Shown: in pieces, positions 51,355-59,657 of the stretch | Layout: each line of letters begins with the position of its first letter | Numbering within the stretch: position 1 is the stretch's first letter | Assembly: GCA_910587735.1 (NCBI GenBank) | Contig: CAJUNT010000007.1 | Coordinates: 81,698 to 145,697 of the forward strand | From: an uncultured Clostridia bacterium | GTDB lineage: Bacteria > Bacillota > Clostridia > Lachnospirales > Anaerotignaceae | Length of the DNA stretch: 64,000 nucleotides | Reading direction: 5' to 3' | Position numbers and translations under genes: made by a program | The notes under the pieces: generated by a model | The model's input: only the letters and a program-made list of their open reading frames with translations | What the model was told of the DNA's origin: nothing | Databases searched by the model: none

Positions 51355-53310
51355 TTGAAAAAATATTGGAAATCTTTTGGGCTGTATGCGGCTATTTTTG
51401 TAATTATTGCTATGCTAATTGCAGTAGCAGGACAAAAATCAGAAAGGTCATCTAATGTGAATTATACATATAGTGATTTGCTTACAGCGTTAGAAAAAGA
51501 CCAAATAAAAGAAATTCAAGTACAAAGAAGTTCTGAAGCAAATGATTTTGCAACAGTAACAGCAAGATTAGTAAATGGAGAAACGATTCGTGTCAATGCT
51601 CCAAGTATTTCTGTATTACAAGAGCGTTTGGACGAAAAAGCAGCAAGAGATGGCAATTTAAAAATTATTGTGTCAGATATGCCAAAAACAAGCATATTAA
51701 CAGCGATATTACCTTCTTTAATTATGATGATTATTATGGTAATTATATTTACTGTTATTTTTCAAAAAATGCAAGGTGGCAGCGGCGGAAAAATGATGTC
51801 TTTTGGAAAAAGTAAAGCAAAAATGTCCATAGACGAAAAAGATAAAGTAACATTTGCAAATGTTGCTGGATTAGATGAAGAAAAAGCAGAACTGGAAGAA
51901 CTGGTGCAATTTTTGAAAGAACCCAAAAAATTTCAGGCATTGGGAGCAAGAATACCAAAGGGCGTTTTGCTTGTAGGACCTCCGGGAACAGGTAAAACAT
52001 TATTAGCAAAAGCAGTTGCAGGAGAGGCAGGCGTACCATTTTTTAGTATATCTGGTTCTGACTTTGTAGAAATGTTTGTCGGTGTTGGTGCTTCTCGTGT
52101 AAGAGATTTATTTGATCAAGCAAAGAAAAATTCACCTTGTATTGTTTTTATTGATGAAATTGATGCTGTTGGACGTCGTAGAGGTGCTGGATTAGGCGGT
52201 GGACATGATGAAAGAGAACAGACATTAAATCAACTTCTTGTTGAAATGGATGGATTTGGTGTCAATGAAGGTGTTATAGTTGTTGCAGCAACAAATAGAG
52301 CTGATATATTAGACCCTGCTATATTGCGTCCAGGACGTTTTGACAGACAGGTTTATGTAGGCAGACCAGACGTAAAAGGCAGAGAGGCAATATTGCGTGT
52401 TCATGCAAAAGGAAAACCTCTTTCATCTGAAGTGGATTTAAAAGTGGTAGCACAAACGACATCTGGATTTACAGGAGCAGATTTAGCAAATCTTTTAAAT
52501 GAAGCAGCACTTCTTACTGCAAGAGCGAACAAAAAAGCCATTGATATGGAAGAAATTCAAAAAGCATTTGTTAAAGTGGGAATTGGTACAGAAAAGAAAA
52601 GTAGAGTCATTTCTGATAAAGAAAAATTTATTACAGCATATCATGAAAGCGGTCATGCGATACTTTTTGAGTTATTAAGCGAATTAGACCCTGTACACAG
52701 TATTTCTATTATTCCAACAGGTATGGCTGGTGGTTATACAATGCCTTTACCTGGAGAAGACAGAATGTATATGACAAAATTGCATATGGAGCAGGAAATT
52801 ATTAGCTTTTTGGGCGGTCGTGCCGCAGAGTATATTGTTCTAAAAGATGTTACAACAGGTGCATCGAATGATATTCAAAGAGCAACAGCTATGGCAAGAA
52901 GTATGGTAACACAATATGGTATGAGCGATATTCTTGGACCAATACAATTTGGCGATGATAGCAATGAAGTGTTTATAGGAAGAGATTGGGGTCATGCTAG
53001 AAATTATAGCGAAGATATAGCAACGACGATTGATAAGGAAGTACGTCGTATTGTGGATACAGCATATAGTGAAGCGATTCGTATGTTAAAAGAAAATATG
53101 GAAATACTTCATGCTTCTGCAAAACTCCTTGTAGAAAAAGAAAAAATTACAGGAGAAGAATTTAGAGAATTATTTGATGAGGAAAAAAGAAGTAAAGTGC
53201 TTGGTGTGACTACAATCAGTGAAAACAATGAAGAAAGCAAAGAAGAAAATGAAAAAGGTGTTTCATTAGAAAAAGAGCAAACGATTGATTTAGAAAAAAA
53301 AGAGGAATAA
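51355..53310 (+). CDS. ftsH: ATP-dependent zinc metalloprotease FtsH
   Basis: A 651-residue membrane-anchored AAA+ protease that degrades misassembled membrane proteins and some regulators. Two membrane helices (about 9-26 and 121-143) flank an extracytoplasmic loop. The AAA domain has Walker A GPPGTGKT (around residue 208), Walker B CIVFIDEIDAVGRRRGAG and the second region of homology ATNRADILDPAILRPGRFDR. The zinc site is HESGH near residue 430, with the third ligand in the TTGASNDIQRATAMAR region. The C-terminal tail is acidic and lysine-rich. The start is TTG with AAGGAGG upstream. The family length is matched. Confidence 0.97.
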   Translation: MKKYWKSFGLYAAIFVIIAMLIAVAGQKSERSSNVNYTYSDLLTALEKDQIKEIQVQRSSEANDFATVTARLVNGETIRVNAPSISVLQERLDEKAARDGNLKIIVSDMPKTSILTAILPSLIMMIIMVIIFTVIFQKMQGGSGGKMMSFGKSKAKMSIDEKDKVTFANVAGLDEEKAELEELVQFLKEPKKFQALGARIPKGVLLVGPPGTGKTLLAKAVAGEAGVPFFSISGSDFVEMFVGVGASRVRDLFDQAKKNSPCIVFIDEIDAVGRRRGAGLGGGHDEREQTLNQLLVEMDGFGVNEGVIVVAATNRADILDPAILRPGRFDRQVYVGRPDVKGREAILRVHAKGKPLSSEVDLKVVAQTTSGFTGADLANLLNEAALLTARANKKAIDMEEIQKAFVKVGIGTEKKSRVISDKEKFITAYHESGHAILFELLSELDPVHSISIIPTGMAGGYTMPLPGEDRMYMTKLHMEQEIISFLGGRAAEYIVLKDVTTGASNDIQRATAMARSMVTQYGMSDILGPIQFGDDSNEVFIGRDWGHARNYSEDIATTIDKEVRRIVDTAYSEAIRMLKENMEILHASAKLLVEKEKITGEEFRELFDEEKRSKVLGVTTISENNEESKEENEKGVSLEKEQTIDLEKKEE

Positions 53311-53322
53311 GGGGGTACTTTT

Positions 53323-53724
53323 GTGGAATTTAATTTATCAATAGGCATGAGTATGGAAGAAGAATACGTTGTAACAGAAGCGGATACAGCAGTACATTTT
53401 GGCAGTGGTACAGTAACCGTATTGGCAACACCTAAAATGATAGCATGGATGGAAGGCGTTTCATTAAATGCAGTATTACCATTTTTACCTAAAGGATATG
53501 ATACTGTGGGAATAGCCGTTGATATAACGCATTCTGCTGCAACCCCAGTTGGTATGAAGGTACGTGTTGTAGCTGAATTAATTGAAATTGATGGAAAAGC
53601 ATTAACATTTAAAGTAAAAGCCTATGATGAAGTAGATAAAATTGGTTCTGGTATACACAAACGTGCTATTGTGGAATTAGACCGTTTCATAAAACGTACC
53701 AAAGAAAAGGGCAAAAAGGCATAA
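53323..53724 (+). CDS. Hot-dog thioesterase, FlK-like
   Basis: A 133-residue single hot-dog domain. It resembles the FlK fluoroacetyl-CoA thioesterase group, including the motif DITHSAATPVGMKVRV and VAELIEIDGKALTFKVKAYDE. Residues corresponding to the catalytic Thr/Glu/His in that group could be S-L-N in EGVSLNAVL, the acidic position near D-T-V and H in DITHSAATP; I cannot assign the first two with certainty. Most such genes in Clostridia are of unknown physiological substrate. The GTG at 53323 follows AGGGGG by 6-7 nt, 12 nt after ftsH, so it is in the same operon. Confidence 0.8.
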   Translation: MEFNLSIGMSMEEEYVVTEADTAVHFGSGTVTVLATPKMIAWMEGVSLNAVLPFLPKGYDTVGIAVDITHSAATPVGMKVRVVAELIEIDGKALTFKVKAYDEVDKIGSGIHKRAIVELDRFIKRTKEKGKKA

Positions 53725-53734
53725 TGATAATTTT

Positions 53735-53768
53735 AGACAGCCGAAATGACTTTGGCTGTCTTTTTTTA
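53735..53768 (+). terminator. Terminator of the ftsH operon
   Basis: AGACAGCC and GGCTGTCT arms with an 11-nt loop, followed by seven T. Confidence 0.88.
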
Positions 53769-53796
53769 ATAAATCAGTAAATAAGGAGGCTTTATA

Positions 53797-54741
53797 ATGG
53801 CAGTAGATTTAAAGGGAAGAAGTTTTTTAACATTAAAAGATTTTACATCAGAAGAAATAGAATATTTCATTGATTTGGCTATAGAATTAAAACAAAAAAA
53901 GAAAAAAGGTATATATGAAAAAAGAATGAAAAATAAAAATGTAGCATTAATATTTGAAAAACCTTCTACAAGAACGCGTTGCTCTTTTACAGTAGGTGCA
54001 GTTGATGAAGGCGCACATCCTGAATATTTAGGTAAGGACGATATACAGTTAGGTCATAAAGAAACTGTGGAAGATACAGCAAGAGTATTAGGAAGAATGT
54101 TTGATGGTATTGAATTTAGAGGATTTTCTCAGGAAACAGTAGAAAAATTAGCAGAATATAGTGGTGTGCCTGTTTGGAACGGCTTGACAGATGAAGACCA
54201 TCCAACGCAAGTACTTGCGGATTTTATGACAATAAAGGAAAAACTAGGAAAATTAAAAGGAATTCGTTTTGTATATGCTGGTGATGGTAGAAATAATATG
54301 TCTAATGCTTTAATGATTGGATGTTCTAAAATGGGATTGCATTATGTTATTGCATCTCCTAAGAGTTTATACCCAGATAAGCAACTTGTAGGACTTTGTA
54401 AAGTATATGCTGAAGAAAGTGGTGGCAGTATTACAATTACATCTGATATGAAATCTGCTGTAAAAAATGCAGATGTTATTTATACAGATGTTTGGGTTTC
54501 TATGGGAGAAGAAGCAAAAACAAAAGAGAGAGTGGATTTGTTACAGCCTTATCAGGTAAATAAAGAAGTTATGGAAGCTACTGAAAATGAAAATACTATA
54601 TTTATGCATTGTTTGCCTGCTGTAAGAGGTTATGAGGTAACACATGAGGTATTAGAAGGAAAACAGTCTGTTGTGTTTGATGAGGCGGAAAATAGAATGC
54701 ATACAATCAAAGCAGTTATGGTTGCAACTATTGGTGACTAA
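53797..54741 (+). CDS. argF: Ornithine carbamoyltransferase
   Basis: A 314-residue transcarbamylase joining ornithine and carbamoyl phosphate to citrulline. The carbamoyl-phosphate motif STRTRCSF, the HPTQ motif (DEDHPTQVLADFMT), the ornithine-binding DVWVSMGEE and the catalytic cysteine motif MHCLPAVRG are present. Motif and length suit both the anabolic (argF) and catabolic (arcB) types. No other arginine gene is adjacent and no arginine deiminase is in this window, so the direction is open. It is monocistronic, with AAGGAGG before the ATG and terminators on both sides. Confidence 0.92.
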   Translation: MAVDLKGRSFLTLKDFTSEEIEYFIDLAIELKQKKKKGIYEKRMKNKNVALIFEKPSTRTRCSFTVGAVDEGAHPEYLGKDDIQLGHKETVEDTARVLGRMFDGIEFRGFSQETVEKLAEYSGVPVWNGLTDEDHPTQVLADFMTIKEKLGKLKGIRFVYAGDGRNNMSNALMIGCSKMGLHYVIASPKSLYPDKQLVGLCKVYAEESGGSITITSDMKSAVKNADVIYTDVWVSMGEEAKTKERVDLLQPYQVNKEVMEATENENTIFMHCLPAVRGYEVTHEVLEGKQSVVFDEAENRMHTIKAVMVATIGD

Positions 54742-54805
54742 TAAAAATATTTTACTTTAAACTCATTTAAAAAGTCTAATACATATGGGTAAAATCTACA
54801 ATAAT

Positions 54806-54835
54806 AAAAACCCTCGATATATTCGAGGGTTTTTG
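54806..54835 (+). terminator. Terminator of argF
   Basis: AAAAACCCTCGA and TCGAGGGTTTTT are perfect 12-bp arms around TATAT, followed by TTTTTGC. It is symmetric, but no convergent gene uses it. Confidence 0.9.
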
Positions 54836-54856
54836 CAATAAGGAGATAATAAAATA

Positions 54857-55822
54857 ATGTATTATAAAATATTGGAAGAATTGAAAAAAACGGAAAGTTA
54901 TATTTCGGGAGAAGAATTAGGAGAAAAATTAGGCGTTTCTCGTGCAGCAATTTGGAAAGGTATACAGAAATTAAAAGAACAAGGATATGAAATAGAGGCG
55001 GTTTCTAATAAAGGCTATCATATTGTACGAAATCAAGATTTATATAATGGCATTGAAATAGAAGAAGTGTGCAATACGACTAAAATAGCAAAAGAAGTTT
55101 ATTTTTATGAACAGACAGACAGTACAAATAATTGTATTAGAAAATTAGCAAAAGAGGGTAAAAAAGAAGGTGTTGTTGCTGTTGCAGAAATACAGACAGC
55201 AGGGAAAGGTAGGAGAGGAAAAGGGTGGCAATCTCCAAAGGGAACAGGAATTTGGATGAGTATGCTATTAACACCCAATATTACACCTCCAGAAGCACCA
55301 GTATTAACATTATTAGCAGGGCTTGCTGTATGTCGTGCTGTTCGTCAGCAAACAGGGCTTACAGCAATGATTAAATGGCCTAATGATATATTGATTTCAA
55401 ATAAAAAGATTTGTGGTATACTAACCGAATTATATGCAGAAATGGATAGTGTACATTTTGTAATAACAGGTATTGGTATTAATGTAAATACAGAAGTGTT
55501 TCCAGAAGAATTACAGAAAACTGCAACTTCTTTAAAAATAGAAAAAGGAGAAACGATTTCCAGAAAAAATATGATAAAGGCAGTGATAGAGGAGTTTGAA
55601 AAAATATATTTACAGTATGAAAAAGAATGTAGTTTTTTACCGTTTCGTGAGGAATATAAAAAATATTGTATCAATGTAGGAAAGGAATTACAAGTCTTAT
55701 CAAAACAGCCTTTTATTGCAAAGGGAATAGATATTACAGAACAGGGAGAACTTTTAGTACAAAAACAAACAGGAGAAAAAGTAGTTGTGTTTTCAGGAGA
55801 AGTTTCTATTAGAAATATATAA
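54857..55822 (+). CDS. birA: Bifunctional biotin-protein ligase and repressor BirA
   Basis: A 321-residue protein. The N-terminal winged helix (SYISGEELGEKLGVSRAAIWKGI) suits repression of biotin genes. The catalytic domain holds TDSTNNCIRKLAKEG, the biotinyl-AMP loop GRRGKGWQSPKGTGIWMSM, KWPNDILISNKKICGIL and a C-terminal SH3-like domain. It activates biotin and attaches it to carboxylase carrier domains. AAGGAG precedes the ATG. The following small gene begins 11 nt after its stop, so they are co-transcribed. Confidence 0.94.
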   Translation: MYYKILEELKKTESYISGEELGEKLGVSRAAIWKGIQKLKEQGYEIEAVSNKGYHIVRNQDLYNGIEIEEVCNTTKIAKEVYFYEQTDSTNNCIRKLAKEGKKEGVVAVAEIQTAGKGRRGKGWQSPKGTGIWMSMLLTPNITPPEAPVLTLLAGLAVCRAVRQQTGLTAMIKWPNDILISNKKICGILTELYAEMDSVHFVITGIGINVNTEVFPEELQKTATSLKIEKGETISRKNMIKAVIEEFEKIYLQYEKECSFLPFREEYKKYCINVGKELQVLSKQPFIAKGIDITEQGELLVQKQTGEKVVVFSGEVSIRNI

Positions 55823-55832
55823 AGGAGAAAAT

Positions 55833-56180
55833 ATGGAGAAGCAAATATTAGCTGTGGCAAGCTATGAAAAACAAAAATATTTTATAGAACCAAAATTTCA
55901 AATATTACCAGAAGAAATACAAAAAGAAATTAAAATTATGTGTGTTTTGACTGCTCAGAAATTATGTTGTACTTTTTTAATTGGTTTTGAAAAGCAAGGA
56001 GATATTTATTTTGAAACAATAAAAGAACAGAAAAATATTGACTTTGACGATATTGGAGCAGAATTAGAAGTAAAAAAAATACAATCTGAAAAAGAACAGC
56101 TATTAAAAGCATTAAAGTTATGGTATATTATATACTTTACAAAAGAAGGGAAAAAAATGAAACAAGAATTGCAAAATTAA
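55833..56180 (+). CDS. Small conserved protein next to birA (DUF6145-like)
   Basis: A 115-residue cytoplasmic protein. It has the general pattern of a family, which I recall as DUF6145, often found beside birA in Lachnospiraceae: AVASYEKQKYFIEPKFQILP, EEIQKEIKIMCVL, a central beta part ending FDDIGAELEVKKIQSEKEQLL, and a final helix. The function is unknown. ATG 55833 follows AAAGGAG by 6 nt; the longer frame from 55785 overlaps birA without its own ribosome site. The family name is from memory and is the uncertain part. Confidence 0.6.
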   Translation: MEKQILAVASYEKQKYFIEPKFQILPEEIQKEIKIMCVLTAQKLCCTFLIGFEKQGDIYFETIKEQKNIDFDDIGAELEVKKIQSEKEQLLKALKLWYIIYFTKEGKKMKQELQN

Positions 56181-56270
56181 CAATAATGGGCATAACAATA
56201 CAATTTTATGCTTTTTGATACATTAATTTTCATTTATGGTTAAAAAAATAACAGAATTACTAAAAAAATA

Positions 56271-56298
56271 TTGTAATTAGTAAATTTGCTGTTATAAT
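56271..56298 (+). promoter_or_regulatory. Sigma-A promoter of the ECF S-component gene
   Basis: TTGTAA (56271-56276), N16, TATAAT (56293-56298). The leader to ATG 56425 is about 120 nt and holds no known riboswitch fold that I could recognise. Confidence 0.65.
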
Positions 56299-56424
56299 AG
56301 TCTTGTGCTATAAAAAAAGACAAGGCAGAATGAAATTCGCTAAAGTCTTTGTATGATAAAAAAAGCACAATAAATCAATATCATCTTATATCTAAAGGAA
56401 TGAGAATGAAAGGAGGACTCAAAA

Positions 56425-57015
56425 ATGAGTTCAAAAAGAAAAATGTCTACAAGAAAGTTAACTGTTACTGGTATGATGATTGCTGTTACAGTAATACTAT
56501 CATACACACCATTAGGAATTATACCATTACAGCCTGTTAGTGCTACCATAGTACATATTCCTACAATTATTATAGCATTGCTAGAAGGACCGCTTGTAGG
56601 AGGAATTGTAGGGGCGTCATTTGGTATTTCTTCTATGCTTCAGGCAATTACACGACCAACAAGTATATTTTCACCTTGCTTTATGAATCCTATTGTATCT
56701 GTATTACCTAGAATTTGTATTGGTGTTGTTGCAGCATATAGCTATAAAGGATTAATGACAGTAACAAAAAATAATACGATTTCTGCTATTATTGCTTCAG
56801 CAGTTGGCTCTTTGACAAATACATTAGGCGCTATGGGTTTAATATATTTTATTTATGTAGAAAGTATGACAGAGAGAATAGGCACAGCAGCAGGTCCAGT
56901 GATATGGGGTGTCATTACAACATATGGTATTGTAGAAATGCTTGCCGCAGTAGTAATTTGTACAGCTGTTGTATTAGCACTCCAAAAAGCAGTATATAGG
57001 AGTAAAATGGCATAA
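56425..57015 (+). CDS. panT: ECF transporter S component, probably for pantothenate
   Basis: A 196-residue membrane protein with about six helices. It shows the ECF S-component pattern: a helix-1 alanine/valine motif for docking to EcfT (LTVTGMMIAVTVILSYTPLG), VHIPTIIIALLEGPLVGGIVGASFGISSML and a C-terminal helix. Substrate-specific S components use the shared EcfAAT module, which is not in this window. Two pantothenate kinase genes follow directly, so pantothenate is the likely substrate; this is inferred from context and the symbol is tentative. AAAGGAGG precedes the ATG. Confidence 0.75.
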   Translation: MSSKRKMSTRKLTVTGMMIAVTVILSYTPLGIIPLQPVSATIVHIPTIIIALLEGPLVGGIVGASFGISSMLQAITRPTSIFSPCFMNPIVSVLPRICIGVVAAYSYKGLMTVTKNNTISAIIASAVGSLTNTLGAMGLIYFIYVESMTERIGTAAGPVIWGVITTYGIVEMLAAVVICTAVVLALQKAVYRSKMA

Positions 57016-57027
57016 AAATGTATTTTT

Positions 57028-57058
57028 AGGGTACGGGATTGTTCCCGTATCCTTTTTT
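57028..57058 (+). terminator. Terminator between panT and the first coaX
   Basis: GGGTACGGG and CCCGTATCC arms (one G-U pair), then six T. It may be leaky, as no separate promoter for coaX is obvious in the 22 nt after it. Confidence 0.75.
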
Positions 57059-57079
57059 GATATTTAAGGAGAGAACCAT

Positions 57080-57856
57080 ATGATTTTAGTCATAGATGTA
57101 GGAAATACCAATATTGTTTTAGGAGTTTATGACAAAGAGGAACTTGTAGCAAATTGGAGAATTACAACACAAAATAATAGAACAGCAGATGAAACAGGAC
57201 TTTTGATACGCTCTCTTTTTTCTTATTCTGATATAGATATAAAAGATATTGAAAGTGTTATTATTTCTTCTGTTGTGCCAAATATTATGTATTCTTTAAC
57301 AAATGGCATACGTAAACAGCTTCATATAGAGCCTATGATTGTAGGAGCAGGTATGAAAACAGGTATCAATTTAAGAATGGAAAATCCAAGAGAAATGGGT
57401 TCTAATAGAATTGTAAATTTAGTGGCAGCAAAAGAAATATATGGAGGACCTGTTGTTGTAGTGGATTATAGTACAGCAACAATGTTTGATGTAATAGATA
57501 AAAATGGAGAATTTATTACAGCAATTACAGCTCCAGGGGTACAAATATGTGCAGACGCATTATACCAAAGAGCTGCACAACTTCCTAAAATTGAAATTAA
57601 AAAACCAGAAAGTATTATAGCAAAAAATACAGTAAGCAGTATACAGGCTGGTATTGTGATAGGACATATTGGAGAAACCATTTATATATTGGAAAAGTTA
57701 AAACAGACATTAAAAGAACCTCATTTAAAAGTGGTTGCTACTGGAGGTCTAGCAAAAGTAATTGATGAAAAAGAAGAAATATTTGATGTAATAGACCCTG
57801 TATTGTCTTTAAAAGGTTTAAGAATATTATATGAAAAGAACAAACATAAAAAATAG
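57080..57856 (+). CDS. coaX: Type III pantothenate kinase, first copy, altered active site
   Basis: A 258-residue ASKHA-fold protein of the CoaX family, which phosphorylates pantothenate as the first step to coenzyme A. The phosphate-binding motif VIDVGNTNIVLGVY is intact. The catalytic motif GADR, in which the aspartate is the general base in characterised CoaX, is here GSNR (residues 107-110), with N109 in place of D. The next motif is DYSTATMFDVI, not DFGTATTFDV. GGAGAG precedes the ATG. The second coaX begins 12 nt after its stop. The copy could be inactive, a partner in a heterodimer with copy 2 (CoaX proteins are dimers with shared active sites), or changed in substrate. Confidence 0.85.
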   Translation: MILVIDVGNTNIVLGVYDKEELVANWRITTQNNRTADETGLLIRSLFSYSDIDIKDIESVIISSVVPNIMYSLTNGIRKQLHIEPMIVGAGMKTGINLRMENPREMGSNRIVNLVAAKEIYGGPVVVVDYSTATMFDVIDKNGEFITAITAPGVQICADALYQRAAQLPKIEIKKPESIIAKNTVSSIQAGIVIGHIGETIYILEKLKQTLKEPHLKVVATGGLAKVIDEKEEIFDVIDPVLSLKGLRILYEKNKHKK

Positions 57857-57867
57857 GAGGACGTGTC

Positions 57868-58635
57868 ATGCTTTTGGTGGTAGATGTAGGGAATACAAAT
57901 ATTGTTCTTGGTGTATATAAAAAAAATAAAATGATAAAGTGCTGGAGAATGTCAACAGGTTCTAAAAAAACAGCAGATGAAACAGGTATATTTATACATT
58001 CTCTTTTTGATGCGTCAGATGTAAAAGCAAGCTGTATTGATGCGGCAATTATTTCTTCTGTTGTACCAGATATTATGTATTCTTTAACACATGGCATACG
58101 AAAGTATTTTAATATAGAGCCTATTGTAGTAGGTGCTGGTATGAAAACGGGTATTGTGATTAAAAGAGATAATCCAAAAGAGGTAGGCGCAGACAGAATT
58201 GTAAATTTAGTAGCGGCAAAAGAAATATATGGAGGTCCAGCTATTGTAATTGATTATGGTACTGCGGATACATTTGATGTGATTAATGAAAAAGGGGAAT
58301 TTATTACAGGATTGATTGCCCCAGGCATTTCTATATGTGCAGACGCATTATACCAAAGAGCTGCACAGCTTCCTAAAATTGAAATTAAAAAACCAAAATC
58401 ATTAATTGTAAAAAATACAGTGGGTAGTATACAAGCTGGTATTGTTTTAGGACATATTGGTCAAACAATCCATATTATAAAGGAATTAAAAAGAGAATTA
58501 GATTTACCTGATATGAAAGTAATTGCCACAGGAGGATTGGCAAAAGTAATTGATTCTGATAAAACAATATTTGATGTTTTAGACCCCACATTAACATTAA
58601 AAGGATTAAAAATTCTTTATGAAAAAAATAAATAA
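57868..58635 (+). CDS. coaX: Type III pantothenate kinase, second copy
   Basis: A 255-residue CoaX protein. It has VVDVGNTNIVLGVY, and the general-base motif GADR is intact (residues 107-110, D109). The following motif is DYGTADTFDVIN, with D where T is usual. It aligns with the first copy over the full length with one-to-one positions to at least residue 140, so the two come from a tandem duplication. AGGAGG lies 7 nt before the ATG. It is expected to be the main pantothenate kinase of this pair. dusB follows after 27 nt. Confidence 0.92.
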   Translation: MLLVVDVGNTNIVLGVYKKNKMIKCWRMSTGSKKTADETGIFIHSLFDASDVKASCIDAAIISSVVPDIMYSLTHGIRKYFNIEPIVVGAGMKTGIVIKRDNPKEVGADRIVNLVAAKEIYGGPAIVIDYGTADTFDVINEKGEFITGLIAPGISICADALYQRAAQLPKIEIKKPKSLIVKNTVGSIQAGIVLGHIGQTIHIIKELKRELDLPDMKVIATGGLAKVIDSDKTIFDVLDPTLTLKGLKILYEKNK

Positions 58636-58662
58636 TATCGATTAAAATAAGAAAGGAATATT

Positions 58663-59613
58663 ATGAAAATTGGTAATGTAGAACTAAAAAATAATATTTT
58701 TTTAGCACCTATGGCTGGTGTAACAGATTTGCCATTTCGTATACTTTGCAAAGAAATGGGCTGTGGTATGGTATATTCTGAAATGGTGAGTGCAAAGGGT
58801 ATATGGTATAATAATGAAAATACTAAAAAATTGCTTACCGTAGAACAGAAAGAAAGACCTACAGCAGTACAGCTTTTTGGTTCTCAGCCAGAAATTATGA
58901 GCGCTATGGCAAAAAAGATAGAGCAGTATGATATTGATATTATTGATATAAATATGGGTTGTCCTGCGCCTAAAATCGTTAAAAATGGAGAAGGTAGTGC
59001 ATTAACAAAAAATCCTGAATTAGTGGGAGAAATTATAAAAGCTATGGTATCTACACAGAAAAAGCCTGTCACAATTAAAATTAGAAAAGGATTTGATGAG
59101 AAGCATATCAATGCAGTAGAAATTGCTAAAGTGGCAGAGCGAAATGGAGCAGCAGCGATTGCAGTACATGGTAGAACAAGAGAACAATATTATAGTGGTA
59201 AAGCAGATTGGGATATTATAAAATCAGTAAAACAAGCGGTTTCTATTCCTGTGATTGGAAATGGAGACATTTTTACACCAGAAGATGCTAAAAATATGCT
59301 GGACTATACGAAATGTGATGCGATTATGATAGGAAGAGCAGCACAGGGAAATCCTTGGATATTTCAAAGAGTAATCTACTATTTGGAAACAGGAGAATTA
59401 TTGCCAGAACCAACACCACAGCAAAAAATAGAAAAAGCATTGCGTCATGCTCGTATGCTCATAGAGTATAAAGGGGAATATATTGGTGTTAGAGAAATGA
59501 GAAAACATATTTCTTGGTATATGAAGGGAGTAAAAGGAGCAGCAGAATTAAGAGGAAAAATCAATACAGTAAATAGTTATCATGATATGGAAAAGTTGCT
59601 GAATCAAGTGTGA
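58663..59613 (+). CDS. dusB: tRNA-dihydrouridine synthase
   Basis: A 316-residue flavin enzyme that reduces uridines in the D-loop of tRNA. Family motifs are IFLAPMAGVTDLPFRILCKE (FMN-binding), VQLFGSQPEIM, IDINMGCPAPKIVKNGEGSAL with the catalytic cysteine, ITIKIR-type PVTIKIRKGFDE, AIAVHGRTREQYYSGKADW and IPVIGNGDIFTPEDA plus MIGRAAQGNPWIF. AGAAAGG precedes the ATG. In related genomes dusB commonly follows coaX and is followed by greA and lysS; here an SLH gene follows instead. Confidence 0.94.
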   Translation: MKIGNVELKNNIFLAPMAGVTDLPFRILCKEMGCGMVYSEMVSAKGIWYNNENTKKLLTVEQKERPTAVQLFGSQPEIMSAMAKKIEQYDIDIIDINMGCPAPKIVKNGEGSALTKNPELVGEIIKAMVSTQKKPVTIKIRKGFDEKHINAVEIAKVAERNGAAAIAVHGRTREQYYSGKADWDIIKSVKQAVSIPVIGNGDIFTPEDAKNMLDYTKCDAIMIGRAAQGNPWIFQRVIYYLETGELLPEPTPQQKIEKALRHARMLIEYKGEYIGVREMRKHISWYMKGVKGAAELRGKINTVNSYHDMEKLLNQV

Positions 59614-59657
59614 TATAAATATTTATTATAAAATCTAAAGTAGAAAGGATATATAAT

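Noticed and set aside
56299..56424. Riboswitch in the leader of the ECF S-component gene
   Set aside because: The leader has only short, weak complementarity; I could not match it to a known riboswitch core.
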